DNA of 64,000 bases from Pseudoxanthomonas yeongjuensis (lineage in GTDB: Bacteria; Pseudomonadota; Gammaproteobacteria; Xanthomonadales; Xanthomonadaceae), in the NCBI RefSeq assembly GCF_010093345.1, contig NZ_PDWT01000001.1, positions 806,001 through 870,000 on the forward strand. The letters run 5' to 3'. Below are positions 17,043 through 26,221 of this stretch, one piece after another. Positions within the stretch are counted from its first letter, which is position 1, and the number at the start of each line of letters is the position of its first letter. The translations under genes and the position numbers were made by a program. The notes beneath the pieces are model-generated. The model was not told the origin of the DNA and did no database searches. It worked only from the letters and a program-made list of their open reading frames with translations.

Positions 17043-17435
17043 ATGATCCAGAAAAGCAAGGTGAGCTTTGTATTGCCGGCGCTGATCTATGCGCTCCTCA
17101 TTGGCACTACGTTCTCGCCGGACGTTCAACCAGTCCTGGTCAAGGCGTTCAGCGCCTCGCCGCTCGGCCTTCCGGTTGCCCCAGTAGTTGCAGGGGCCGT
17201 AGCCGTTCTTTTTCTCCCGTTCGCATTTTCCCTCCATCACTTCATGCTGATCGCGGGACGAGCTGCGGCGGATGGCCACAGCCTCAGCAAGGTCGGCCTG
17301 CTGGCTTATGCCGCCAGCGTTGGGCAACGTTATCCAGAGTTGCGTCGGTCGCAACTCATTTGCTTCGCCGGTCTAATCTACTTCGTACTGGTCTGCGCCG
17401 CGTGGATCGTCTATGCCGACTCTATCGGCATCTAG
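17043..17435 (+). CDS. small integral membrane protein, unknown
   Basis: A 130-residue protein with three hydrophobic segments (about 8-27, 45-70 and 103-124) and short polar loops. No family is recognised. It follows the secreted hypothetical by 25 nt. Confidence 0.55.
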   Translation: MIQKSKVSFVLPALIYALLIGTTFSPDVQPVLVKAFSASPLGLPVAPVVAGAVAVLFLPFAFSLHHFMLIAGRAAADGHSLSKVGLLAYAASVGQRYPELRRSQLICFAGLIYFVLVCAAWIVYADSIGI

Positions 17436-17523
17436 GTCCGGGTTGGCGCCTAAAAATTCATTCAAGCCGAACCCGCATCGGGGCGACTTAATTCAGGTGT
17501 TAAGCGGCAACAGGAACACCGTG

Positions 17524-17721
17524 ATGTTCGATATCTTGCAAGTGATGAGCGCCCCTCGTTTCGCAGCGCCATTTCTGATCTCGATCGGCATTGCCATTGG
17601 GGTGTACTACCTGACTGGCCAGGAACCTTCCTCGGCGGCCATCGCATTCTTCATAGGGATGATCGGGTTCTGCGTCGGAGTTGTATTCCATCTTGCTGGC
17701 GGCAAACCGGATACCGACTGA
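17524..17721 (+). CDS. small two-helix membrane protein, unknown
   Basis: A 65-residue protein with two hydrophobic stretches (about 13-29 and 36-57). CAGGAAC lies 8 nt before the ATG at 17524, so this start is preferred over a longer frame open from 17413. Codon use is less GC-biased than in the neighbours. Confidence 0.5.
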   Translation: MFDILQVMSAPRFAAPFLISIGIAIGVYYLTGQEPSSAAIAFFIGMIGFCVGVVFHLAGGKPDTD

Positions 17722-17954
17722 CAATCCATTCGAGCCAAACCCGCTTCTCGAATCAGCTTGACAAGAGCGTTGAACGGTCTCGCCAGAGCTGCACGCCCTG
17801 CGCGCAAGAAGGCCCCAGGCAGCCGTAAACGAAAAAGGGAGCCGCCATGCGCCTCCCACGAACAATTTATACGACACAAGGGGGCTTGCGGCAAGGCCCC
17901 GCGCGTGATGCAGCATCGCCGGCCTGTCGAATGGCAGGAGACCGGAGCGACGCG

Positions 17955-18356
17955 ATGACTGATGCGAAAATCTACTACCACGGCACCAAGGCCGCCCTGA
18001 AGGTGGGCGATCTCGTCGAACCGGGCCATGCCTCCAACTATGGAAAAAGGAAACAGGCGGCGTTCGTTTACCTGAGCGCCACCCTGGATGCGGCCATCTG
18101 GGGAGCAGAGCTGGCCGTTGGCGCGGGGCCTGGCAGGATCTACATCGTGGAACCGAGCGGATCCATCGAAGACGATCCCAACCTGACCGACAAGAGATTC
18201 CCCGGAAATCCCACGAAGTCATACCGTTCCCGGGAACCATTCCGCATCATCGGCGAGGTCACGGAGTGGAAGGGCCACTCCCCCGAGCGGCTCGAGGAAA
18301 TGCACGACCATCTCGAGAACCTCAAGCAACGTGGTGTCGAGGCAATCGAAGAATGA
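17955..18356 (+). CDS. arr: NAD(+)-rifamycin ADP-ribosyltransferase
   Basis: A 133-residue enzyme that inactivates rifamycins by ADP-ribosylation. Characteristic Arr segments are IYYHGTKAALKVGDL, SNYGKRKQAAFVYLSATLDA, AIWGAELA and the GRIYIVEP-DDPNLTDK-FPGNPT-SYRSREP series. GGAG precedes the ATG at 17955. The gene stands alone between small membrane-protein genes and a REP element, with no transposase or integron nearby, so it is likely a resident chromosomal copy rather than a recent acquisition. Confidence 0.92.
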   Translation: MTDAKIYYHGTKAALKVGDLVEPGHASNYGKRKQAAFVYLSATLDAAIWGAELAVGAGPGRIYIVEPSGSIEDDPNLTDKRFPGNPTKSYRSREPFRIIGEVTEWKGHSPERLEEMHDHLENLKQRGVEAIEE

Positions 18357-18417
18357 GCGATGTCGCCCGGGCAGAACCATGATCATTCGATCCGAGGCGG
18401 CATTGCAGTCTTCATGC

Positions 18418-18477
18418 AGGAGGGGCTTCAGCCCCGACGCTTTCCGTAACAGGGCGTCGGGGCTGAAGTCCCCCCTA
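18418..18477. repeat. REP-like palindrome, AGGGGCTTCAGCCCCGACGC type
   Basis: Inverted repeat with arms of about 20 bp around a short AT-containing loop. It follows the same logic as the other REPs but has a different stem sequence. It lies between arr and the pirin gene. Confidence 0.8.
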
Positions 18478-18557
18478 CAAGCGCATGTCCTTCCCACAGG
18501 AGCTGATTTCGTATTGCTGGCGCTGGCGCCGGAACACTCGCCACGTCACTCGCCACA

Positions 18558-19262
18558 TCACATCCGCGGCAGGTCGAACACCAGTACTTCCGCGCCCTGC
18601 CCTTCGCCGATGCCGACCGACGCCTCATCCTCGTAAAGCAGCGCATCGCCTGCCGCCAGCTTCCGCCCATTGACCACCACTTCGCCGCGTGCGACATGCA
18701 CATAGGCCAGGCGGCCCGGCGCGATGGTCAATTCGGATTCTTCCGCGCCATCGAACAATCCCGCATACATCCGCGCATCCTGGTGGATGCTCACGGATCC
18801 ATCCGCGCCATCCGGACTGACGACCAGCCGCAACCTGCCACGCTTTTCCTCCGCCGGGAAATTCTTCTGCTCGTAGGACGGCGCCACGTCTTCCCGTGAA
18901 GGAATGATCCAGATCTGCAGGAAATGCGTGGCCCCGGACTCGCTGTGGTTGAATTCCGAATGCTGTACGCCGGTGCCGGCGCTCATGCGCTGCACGTCGC
19001 CGGGGACGATGCTGGAACTGGTGCCCATGGAATCCTTGTGCCCCAGCGCGCCCTCCAGCACGTAACTGATGATTTCCATGTCGCGGTGGCCGTGCTCGCC
19101 AAAACCGCGACCGGCGGCGACGCGGTCCTCGTTGATCACCCGCAGCGGGCCCCAGTGGACGTGATTGTCGTCGCGGTAGCCAGCGAAGGAAAAGCTGTGC
19201 CAGGAATCCAGCCAGCCATGGTCGGCATGGCCGCGCTCGGCAGCGGGTCTGAGGGTGATCAT
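18558..19262 (-). CDS. pirin family protein (quercetin 2,3-dioxygenase-like)
   Basis: A bicupin of the YhhW/pirin group, 234 residues. Metal ligands are visible in the N-terminal cupin: GFGEHGHRDMEIISYVLEG supplies two His and one Glu, and GVQHSEFNHS the third His. The C-terminal cupin lacks the full ligand set, as is usual. E. coli YhhW has quercetinase activity, but the natural role is uncertain. GGAG precedes the ATG. Confidence 0.88.
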   Translation of the reverse strand: MITLRPAAERGHADHGWLDSWHSFSFAGYRDDNHVHWGPLRVINEDRVAAGRGFGEHGHRDMEIISYVLEGALGHKDSMGTSSSIVPGDVQRMSAGTGVQHSEFNHSESGATHFLQIWIIPSREDVAPSYEQKNFPAEEKRGRLRLVVSPDGADGSVSIHQDARMYAGLFDGAEESELTIAPGRLAYVHVARGEVVVNGRKLAAGDALLYEDEASVGIGEGQGAEVLVFDLPRM

Positions 19263-19787
19263 CGGGCGCTCCAGCAGTGTCGGAAGTCCTCAGGATGGGG
19301 GTTGATCAGGCGCAGGGTAAGTGCCGTTTCCCCAACGCATCGTTTCATGCGGCTTCTGTAGGAGCGCCCCTTGGGCGCGATGCTCTTCTGGGAATTACCG
19401 TGAAAGCATCGCGCCCAAGGGGCGCTCCTACGGGGTAAAGGGCACGTATTGCGGCCTGTGCCTGGGTACCACCGCAGCCGGATGGCAAGGACGGTCGGAT
19501 GGGTTCACGAATCCTGATTGGCTTCGCAGATCACGTATCGGTATTGCGGTCCAATGACCTGCGAGTGCGCCGGGGAAAATCTGTCAACGCGCCGTGTTCG
19601 AGGCCTCGCATTGGCCGCATCGCTGCTCTTACCACGTGGTTTCCCTGGAACGGGAAAAGAAGAAAACATATTGCCGCCCGGCGCACATCGCCGGTCGGTT
19701 GTCGACTCATCGGTCCGCGATCCTTGCGCTGGGGGACGCGGGCAAGCCTTGGCGGCGTGCGCTGCCATCACTGAAGGGAGAAAGGGA
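19263..19787. other. non-coding interval upstream of the adhesin
   Basis: 525 nt between the pirin gene and the adhesin start. It contains the REP at 19358-19431. The rest is open in one frame continuous with the adhesin, but the translated sequence has no protein-like character before the ATG at 19788. No convincing sigma-70 promoter was found. Confidence 0.6.
19358..19431. repeat. REP palindrome, GTAGGAGCGCCCCTTGGGCGCG type
   Basis: Inverted repeat with a GTAGGAGCGCCCC arm and its complement ending GGCGCTCCTAC. A single arm of the same subtype recurs at 23081-23112 on the other side of the adhesin gene. Confidence 0.88.
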
Positions 19788-22700
19788 ATGAACAAGGTCT
19801 ACAGGAAAGTCTGGAGCCGGGTACTTGGCTGCGTGGTCGTCGCTTCCGAATTCGCGAACGGGCGGGGATCGAAGCCGGCTGGGCGTGGCCTGGGGCGGCG
19901 ACCCGCGGCAGCGTTGGCGATGCTGTCCCTGCTGGCTGTCGCGATGCCTTCATTCGCGATCGAGGCGACAGGCACGGATAGCGCGATCGGGGCAACGGAT
20001 TCCGGCGCCATTGCAAAGCCGGGTAAAGCCACGACGTCCGCGTCCACGGAAACGCTGGCCACGACCGAGGATCTACGGGATGAGGACGATCTGGACCTCG
20101 AGTTCGCCGAAGACACCGGCTGGTCGCCGACGACGCTGCTCCCGACGATGTCGATGTCGACGGCATCGGGCGGCATGATGATGCCGAACTCCGTCATCGA
20201 GCCGCCGCCGGCGACCAACGACACCTTGCCCGGCCACACCCAGTACCTCAACAACTGGCTGCTCGGCAACGACTACCAGGCCTGCGGAACCTTGGGCACA
20301 GGCTGCCTGACGATCGATCGCGCCAACTTCAACTATTCCTACCTGTCGCTGATCCTCAACCTGGTGCAGTCGCCGAACAGCCTCGACATGGACGGCAACC
20401 AGCCGGCCAACCATCTGACCCTGATCGGCAGCGTGCAGTCGGACAGCTACATCCAGTTCCAGGACAGCAACTACGTCGGCAACAACAACAGCGCGAGCTG
20501 CGTGATCATCGGCCTGGCCTGCACCTGGAGAACCAACGCGGCGCAGAACAACCAGGTCATCATCGGCGACGGCAGCTACGCCAACGGCTCCAACACCGTG
20601 GTCATGGGCACCAATGCGCGCCATCAGCTGCCCACGGTCACGGCCGCGAGCGCCGGCTTCATCGGCGGTCCGGACACCGACTACGCTGCGCGCCTGGGCA
20701 ACTCGGTGGTGATCGGCGACAACAGCTTCGGCAACGCCAACCGCCAGACCATCGTCGGCTTCGGCGCGGTCTCGACCCACGCCAACAGCGTGGCGCTCGG
20801 GGCCGGATCATCCACCGCGGTCGGTGCGCAGGCCAACTACACCGCATTCGGCCTGGTCGCGCCACAGACCTCGGCCGGCGAAGTCTCGATCGGCTCGGCG
20901 GGCGCTGCGCGCACGCTCAGCAACGTCGCCGCCGGCAGCGCGGGCACCGACGCGGTCAACGTGGCGCAACTGCAGGGAGCGCTCGCCGGCATCGACGCGG
21001 CAAGCGACTACTTCACGGCCAATTCCACCGGCCCCCTGGCGCAGGCGCTGGGCACGGACAGCATCGCGGTCGGCCCGGATGCGATCGCCAGCGCGACGGC
21101 CGGCATCGCGATGGGCCTGGGCAGTCGCAACTTCAACGAGGGCGGCATCGCGATCGGCCGTGGCGCGCAATCCGGCGATGCGCTCGATCCGACACGGGTC
21201 AACACGGTCGCGATCGGCAACAACTCGCGGGCGACGGCGCAGAACAGCACCGCTCTGGGCGACGCCGCGATCGCCGGCGGCCCGCAGGCGACGGCGCTGG
21301 GATCGGCGGCGCAGGCCACCGGGTCCAACAGCGTGGCGGTCGGCCGCAACACCCGCGCCGGCAACTCGGGCACGGCCCTGGGCGCAACGGCGCAGGCGGC
21401 CGGCACGCGCGCGACGGCGCTGGGACAGGGCGCGCAGGCCAACTTCACCGACGCAACCGCTATCGGCCAGTTCGCGCAGGCCACGGCGACGAACAGCGTC
21501 GCCATCGGCGTCGGCTCGATCGCCGACCGTGTCGGCACCGTATCGATGGGCGCGGCCGGGGCGGAACGCCAGATCACCAACGTCGCGGCCGGCACCGCGG
21601 CCACGGATGCGGTGAACGTCAGCCAGCTTGACGCCGTATCGGACGATGTGACCGCGCTGGACGCGTTCGCCGTCAAATACGACGACGACGGCACCGGCAA
21701 TCCCGACACCAGCCGCATCACGCTGGCGGGTGCGGGCGGCACCACCCTCGGCAACCTTGCGGCCGGAGAGGTCAGCGCCACCAGTACCGAGGCGATCAAT
21801 GGCGCCCAGCTCCACGGCACTGCCACGTCAGTCGCCACGGCGTTGGGCGGCGGCGTAGTGGTCAACCCGGATGGCAGCATCAGCGCACCGGCCTACAGCA
21901 TCGATGGCGGCACTTACGGCAACGTCGGCGATGCCTTCGACGCCGTCGATACGGCTCTGGCAAGCGTCGGTGGAAGCGTCGGCGAACTCGATGCCTTTGC
22001 CGTGCGCTACGACGACGACGGCAGCGGCAACCCGGATACCGCCAGCATCACCCTGGGCGGGGTGGACGGCACCTCGATCGACAACGTCGCGGCCGGCCAG
22101 ATCGATCCAGCCAGCATGCAGGCGGTGAATGGCGCGCAGCTGTTCGCCCTCGGCGACCGGGTGGCCACGGGTTTCGGTGGTGGCGCCAGCTATATGGGAG
22201 GCAGCTTCGTGCCGCCGACGTTCGTGATCCAGGGCGACTCGTACAGCACGGTCGCGGGCGCCTTCGACGCGGTCAACGGACAGATCACCAATCTCTACGA
22301 CAGCATTGCCGACATCCAGACCACGCCGGGCCCGCAAGGTCCTGAAGGTCCGGCCGGCCCGCAGGGACCGGCAGGCCCCGAAGGCCCGGCTGGTCCGCAA
22401 GGCCCCGAGGGTCCGCAGGGGCCTGCAGGCCCCGGTGGCGGGGATCCGAACGCCGTCGCCTACGACGACGAGGCCGGTTCCACGCTCACACTGAAGGGCG
22501 AGAGCGGAACCCGGGTCGCCAACGTCGCCGACGGAGTGGACGCCACGGACGCGGTGAACAAGGGCCAGATGGATGCAGGCGATACGGCGACGCTGGCATC
22601 GGCCCACACCTACACCGATACCGTCGCCACCCGGACGCTCACCCAGGCCAACACCTACACCGACCAGCAGGTCACGCTGCTCAACGATCGCTTCGAGCAG

Positions 22701-22952
22701 CGTTTCAGCGAACAGGACCGCCGCATCGACAAGCTCGGCGCGATGAGCGGCGCGTTGACCGGCATGGCGATGAACAGCGCCAACCTGCGTGGGCAGAACC
22801 GGATGGCGGTCGGCGTCGGCGCGCAGGGTGGCAGCCAGGCTTTTGCGGTCGGTTACCAGCGCGCGCTCGGCGAGGCCGCCAGTATTTCCATCGGCGCGGC
22901 GTTCTCCGGGAGCGAGAGCACCCTGAGTGCGGGTGCAGGCTTCAGCTGGTAG
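19788..22952 (+). CDS. trimeric autotransporter adhesin (YadA-like)
   Basis: A surface adhesin of 1054 residues secreted by the type V c pathway. It begins with an extended signal peptide region ([20 protein letters not shown]) followed by a hydrophobic core ending MPSFA. The passenger has YadA-head repeats ([22 protein letters not shown]). Stalk/neck motifs are [30 protein letters not shown] and DAVNKGQM. There are two near-duplicate [18 protein letters not shown] blocks. A collagen-like run of 12 Gly-Pro-X triplets at residues 848-883 precedes the last neck. A YadA anchor barrel ends ...[20 protein letters not shown] precedes the ATG. No dedicated chaperone is adjacent. Confidence 0.93.
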   Translation: MNKVYRKVWSRVLGCVVVASEFANGRGSKPAGRGLGRRPAAALAMLSLLAVAMPSFAIEATGTDSAIGATDSGAIAKPGKATTSASTETLATTEDLRDEDDLDLEFAEDTGWSPTTLLPTMSMSTASGGMMMPNSVIEPPPATNDTLPGHTQYLNNWLLGNDYQACGTLGTGCLTIDRANFNYSYLSLILNLVQSPNSLDMDGNQPANHLTLIGSVQSDSYIQFQDSNYVGNNNSASCVIIGLACTWRTNAAQNNQVIIGDGSYANGSNTVVMGTNARHQLPTVTAASAGFIGGPDTDYAARLGNSVVIGDNSFGNANRQTIVGFGAVSTHANSVALGAGSSTAVGAQANYTAFGLVAPQTSAGEVSIGSAGAARTLSNVAAGSAGTDAVNVAQLQGALAGIDAASDYFTANSTGPLAQALGTDSIAVGPDAIASATAGIAMGLGSRNFNEGGIAIGRGAQSGDALDPTRVNTVAIGNNSRATAQNSTALGDAAIAGGPQATALGSAAQATGSNSVAVGRNTRAGNSGTALGATAQAAGTRATALGQGAQANFTDATAIGQFAQATATNSVAIGVGSIADRVGTVSMGAAGAERQITNVAAGTAATDAVNVSQLDAVSDDVTALDAFAVKYDDDGTGNPDTSRITLAGAGGTTLGNLAAGEVSATSTEAINGAQLHGTATSVATALGGGVVVNPDGSISAPAYSIDGGTYGNVGDAFDAVDTALASVGGSVGELDAFAVRYDDDGSGNPDTASITLGGVDGTSIDNVAAGQIDPASMQAVNGAQLFALGDRVATGFGGGASYMGGSFVPPTFVIQGDSYSTVAGAFDAVNGQITNLYDSIADIQTTPGPQGPEGPAGPQGPAGPEGPAGPQGPEGPQGPAGPGGGDPNAVAYDDEAGSTLTLKGESGTRVANVADGVDATDAVNKGQMDAGDTATLASAHTYTDTVATRTLTQANTYTDQQVTLLNDRFEQRFSEQDRRIDKLGAMSGALTGMAMNSANLRGQNRMAVGVGAQGGSQAFAVGYQRALGEAASISIGAAFSGSESTLSAGAGFSW
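22329..22436 (+). repeat. collagen-like Gly-Pro-X repeat coding segment
   Basis: Twelve consecutive Gly-Pro-X triplets (X is Gln, Glu, Ala or Gly) within the adhesin, encoded by repetitive GGNCCN codons. Such runs can form a collagen-type triple helix, which suits a trimeric stalk. Confidence 0.9.
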
Positions 22953-23080
22953 GACAAGCTGGCAGGAACCGCTGCGGACGGCGGCGGCGCAGCATCGCGC
23001 CGCCGCCCTGCCGCTACCGGCAGATGCGCTTGCACCGATATCCGCGCATCCATGTCCGCATACCGGGCCGTGACCCGGCG

Positions 23081-23112
23081 AAAGCATCGCGCCCAAGGGG
23101 CGCTCCTACGGG
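23081..23112. repeat. single REP arm
   Basis: One arm (AAAGCATCGCGCCCAAGGGG onwards to CTCCTACGGG) of the subtype at 19358-19431, without its partner. Probably a decayed or solo REP between the adhesin and the efflux operon. Confidence 0.75.
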
Positions 23113-23123
23113 TCAGGGAAAGA

Positions 23124-24572
23124 TCAAGGCAACTTGGCCGTGCTTTCCTTCGGCACATATTGCGGCCAGCCACCGGCCATGGCCTTGTACAGCGACACCA
23201 CCGCCACCGTGTTGCGCACCCTGCCCTGGGCGAACTCGTCCTCGGCCTGCAGGCTGGCGCGTTCGGCCTCGAGCACGTCGAGCACGTCGATGGCGCCATT
23301 GTCGTAGCGCACCCGGGCGATCGATGTCGCCCGCGCACCCGCAGCCGCGGCACGTTCCAGATGGGTGTTCTCTTCCGCGCTGCGCGCAACGCGGACCAAC
23401 GCGTTCTCGGTTTCCTCCAATGCCAGCAGCACGGTTTTCTCGTAAGCAGCCAGGTCGGCGGCGGTCGCCGCATTGGCGGCGGCGATGCGCGCACGCACCC
23501 GGCCGACGTTGAGGAACGAACCATCGATGCCGAAGGCGATCAGCCGGGTTTCGCTGTCGCGTTCGAACAGCGCGCCGGCATCCAGCGCCTGCGTGCCGAT
23601 CAACCCGCCCAGGGTGAAGCGCGGGAACAGGTCGGCGGTGGCTACGCCGATGCGTGCGGTGGCCGCACCCAGCCTGCGTTCGGCAGCGGTCACGTCGGGA
23701 CGACGACGCAACAGTTCCGCCGGTGTGCCGACCGCCATGGTTTCCGGCAGGGACGGCAGAGGTCTCGCCGTGTCCAGGCCGGCCAGCACTGTTTCCGGGG
23801 TCTGTCCGACCAGCACCGCGATGCGATGGGTGGCGACTGAAATCGCCGATTGCAGCGCTGGAACCCGCGAACGGGTGGTCTCCAGCTGCGTGCTGGCGCG
23901 ATCCACTTCGAAGGAACTGCTCAGCCCCGCCGAACTGCGCAGGTCGATCAGGCGCAAGGTCTGCGCCTGGTTGTCGGCGTTGCGTTGCGCGATGCGCAAT
24001 TGTTCCTGCAGGCCACGCAGGCGGAAATAGGTTTCCGCCACATCGCCGACCAGCACCACCTGTACGGCAGCCAGGTCGGCTGCGCTGGCCTCGGTCTCGG
24101 CGCGCTGGGCTTCCACGCCACGGCGGATGCGACCGAAGAAATCCAGTTCCCACAACGCACCGATGCCTGCGCTGTACTGGTGGTCCACGTCGCGCCCGGC
24201 CCGATCGATGCCGGGCAGCTGATCCGAGCTGCTGCGGGTGCTGCTGGCTTCCGCATTGGCGTTGAGCGTGGGCAGGCGGTCGAACTTCGAATTACGCAGC
24301 AGCGCATTGGCCTGTTCGTAATGCGCCAGGGCGATGCGCAGGTCATGGTTGGAAAGCAGCGCCTCGTCGACCAGTTGTTCCAATACCGGATCGCCGAAGC
24401 TGCGCCAGAACTCCAGGTCCACCGCCGGCGCGGCTTCCCGTGCGACCTGCGGCGAGGCGCTGTTGGAGAACTGGTCGACCGCCGGCAGCGTCGGCCGTAC
24501 ATAGTCGGGACCGACCGTACAGGCCGCCAGCAACACGCTGGCGACCGCAACAGTGAGGATACGGATCACCAT
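23124..24572 (-). CDS. efflux outer membrane lipoprotein (NodT/OprM family)
   Basis: Trimeric TolC-like channel that completes the RND pump encoded upstream. The signal peptide ends in LLAAC, a lipobox, and is followed by TVGPDYVRPTLP, typical of the family. Two OEP repeats are visible, including the LRGLQEQL and RRRPDVTAAERRLGAATARIGVA segments. The ATG at 24572 overlaps the stop of the preceding SDR gene by 7 nt, so this is the last gene of the operon. Confidence 0.93.
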   Translation of the reverse strand: MVIRILTVAVASVLLAACTVGPDYVRPTLPAVDQFSNSASPQVAREAAPAVDLEFWRSFGDPVLEQLVDEALLSNHDLRIALAHYEQANALLRNSKFDRLPTLNANAEASSTRSSSDQLPGIDRAGRDVDHQYSAGIGALWELDFFGRIRRGVEAQRAETEASAADLAAVQVVLVGDVAETYFRLRGLQEQLRIAQRNADNQAQTLRLIDLRSSAGLSSSFEVDRASTQLETTRSRVPALQSAISVATHRIAVLVGQTPETVLAGLDTARPLPSLPETMAVGTPAELLRRRPDVTAAERRLGAATARIGVATADLFPRFTLGGLIGTQALDAGALFERDSETRLIAFGIDGSFLNVGRVRARIAAANAATAADLAAYEKTVLLALEETENALVRVARSAEENTHLERAAAAGARATSIARVRYDNGAIDVLDVLEAERASLQAEDEFAQGRVRNTVAVVSLYKAMAGGWPQYVPKESTAKLP

Positions 24573-25297
24573 GGCAGCACCTCGCCGCGATGCTGGAACG
24601 ACCCGGTCGGGCCGGCGGCGTCGAGCAGCGCCAGGCCCACGCTGGTACTGGCGCCATCGGCCAGTTCGAGTTGCCCGTTGCTGTTCATGTCGGTCTTCAC
24701 CGAACCGGGATCGGCGGCGTTGACCTTGATCGCGGTATCGCGCAACTCGTAAGCCAGCTGCACGGTCCATGCATTCACGGCGGTCTTGGATACGTTGTAG
24801 GCCGGGACCTTGAATTCGTAGAACTCGGAACCCGGGTCGCTATGCAACGCCAGCGAAGCGAGGCTGCTGGAAAGATTGACGATGCGCGCGGTCGGCGCAC
24901 GCCGCAACAGCGGCAGCAGGGCCTGGGTGACGGCGACCATGCCGAACAGATTGGTGTCGAAGGTCTCGCGCCATACTTCCAGGCTCTGTTCGGAAGGCGA
25001 CCTGGCGAAGTCGTCCTTGAAGATGCCGGCGTTGTTGACCAGGATATCCAGCCGGCCGTGGCTGGCTTCGACCTGTTTGGCGGCTGCCGCGATGCTGGCG
25101 GCGTCGCCGACATCCAGCGCGATGGCTTCCACCGGCAACCCCTCGGATTTCAGCGCCTGGGCGGCCTCGCGGGCCTTGGCTAGGTCGCGCCCGGCCAGCA
25201 GCGTATGCACGCCGGCAGTGGCGAGTTGGCGCACGGTTTCCAGGCCGATGCCGCGGGTTGCGCCGGTGACCAGCGCGACTTTCTGATTGTTGCTCAT
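24566..25297 (-). CDS. SDR family oxidoreductase (paralogue 1)
   Basis: Classical short-chain dehydrogenase of 243 residues. TGATRGIG is the nucleotide motif, NNAG the structural motif, and YNVSK the catalytic Tyr-Lys pair. LAGRD after strand 2 favours NADP(H). It is colinear with, and by eye about two-thirds identical to, the SDR at 25368-26102, so the two arose by tandem duplication. Its substrate is unknown. It lies between the RND pump gene and the outer-membrane channel gene in one operon. Confidence 0.9.
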   Translation of the reverse strand: MSNNQKVALVTGATRGIGLETVRQLATAGVHTLLAGRDLAKAREAAQALKSEGLPVEAIALDVGDAASIAAAAKQVEASHGRLDILVNNAGIFKDDFARSPSEQSLEVWRETFDTNLFGMVAVTQALLPLLRRAPTARIVNLSSSLASLALHSDPGSEFYEFKVPAYNVSKTAVNAWTVQLAYELRDTAIKVNAADPGSVKTDMNSNGQLELADGASTSVGLALLDAAGPTGSFQHRGEVLPW

Positions 25298-25367
25298 GAT
25301 CTGCTCCGTTGACGCGCGCGTGGCGCGCGGGATGTTTCGTGTTCGTTTTTTCGCGGTACGCGGTTCT

Positions 25368-26102
25368 TCACCAGGGAATTACGTTGTCGAGGTAGCGATA
25401 CGAACCATTCGGACCGGCATCGTCGATCAGCGCCATGGCGACGCTGGTCCTGGCGCCATCCGGAACATCGATCTCACCCCCGCCAGCGTTCATGTCCGTC
25501 TTCACGTAGCCCGGATGGATGGTGTTGACCTTGATCTTGCTGTCCTTCAGCTCGTAAGCCAGCTGCACGGTCCACGCGTTCACCGCACTCTTGGAGACGT
25601 TGTAGGCGGGCACCTTGAAATCGTAGATGGGCGAAGACGGGTCGCTGTGCTGCGCCAGCGAACCCAGCAGGCTGGAGACGTTGACGATGCGGGCCGACGG
25701 CGATTTGTGCAGCAGCGGCAGGAACGCCTGCGTGGTTTCGATCAGGCCGAAGACATTGGTGTCGAAAGTGTCGCGCCAGGCCTGCTGGGTCTGCTCGGAA
25801 ACCTTCTTGCCCATCTCATCGCGCATGATGCCGGCGTTGTTGACCAGGATATCGAGACGACCGAATTTCTTCGCTACTTCGTCGGCGGCCGCGACGATGC
25901 TGGCGGCATCGGTGACGTCGAGGACGATAGCTTCCACCGGCAGGCCTTCGGCCTGCAGTTTCAGCGCCGCTTCGACGGCCTTGGCGCGATCGCGTCCGGC
26001 CAGCAGGGTGTGGACGCCGGCCTGGGCCAGCTGGCGAACGGTTTCGAAACCGATGCCGCGGGTGGCGCCGGTGACGAGTGCGGTCTTGGATGTGTTGCTC
26101 AT
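25368..26102 (-). CDS. SDR family oxidoreductase (paralogue 2)
   Basis: Classical SDR, 244 residues, with TGATRGIG, NNAG and YNVSK motifs and the ending DNVIPW (compare GEVLPW in paralogue 1). The ATG at 26102 begins MSNTSKTALVTG; the longer open frame upstream is a shadow of the pump gene. Membership of an efflux operon suggests it modifies the compound that the pump exports or that induces it, but this is inference. Confidence 0.9.
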   Translation of the reverse strand: MSNTSKTALVTGATRGIGFETVRQLAQAGVHTLLAGRDRAKAVEAALKLQAEGLPVEAIVLDVTDAASIVAAADEVAKKFGRLDILVNNAGIMRDEMGKKVSEQTQQAWRDTFDTNVFGLIETTQAFLPLLHKSPSARIVNVSSLLGSLAQHSDPSSPIYDFKVPAYNVSKSAVNAWTVQLAYELKDSKIKVNTIHPGYVKTDMNAGGGEIDVPDGARTSVAMALIDDAGPNGSYRYLDNVIPW

Positions 26103-26221
26103 GGGATTCTCCAATTCTGGATGAGTAGTTATTAATACTGGGGCGACGGGTTGGCGCCGCCCGTGCAATCGATATATTCCGTCGTGCCGCCGAGTGGCGC
26201 TATCCGATTCCTGCGTTCGCC

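Noticed and set aside
17758-17958. 66-residue frame upstream of arr
   Set aside because: Arg/Ala-rich low-complexity translation, no ribosome site; read instead as the arr leader region.
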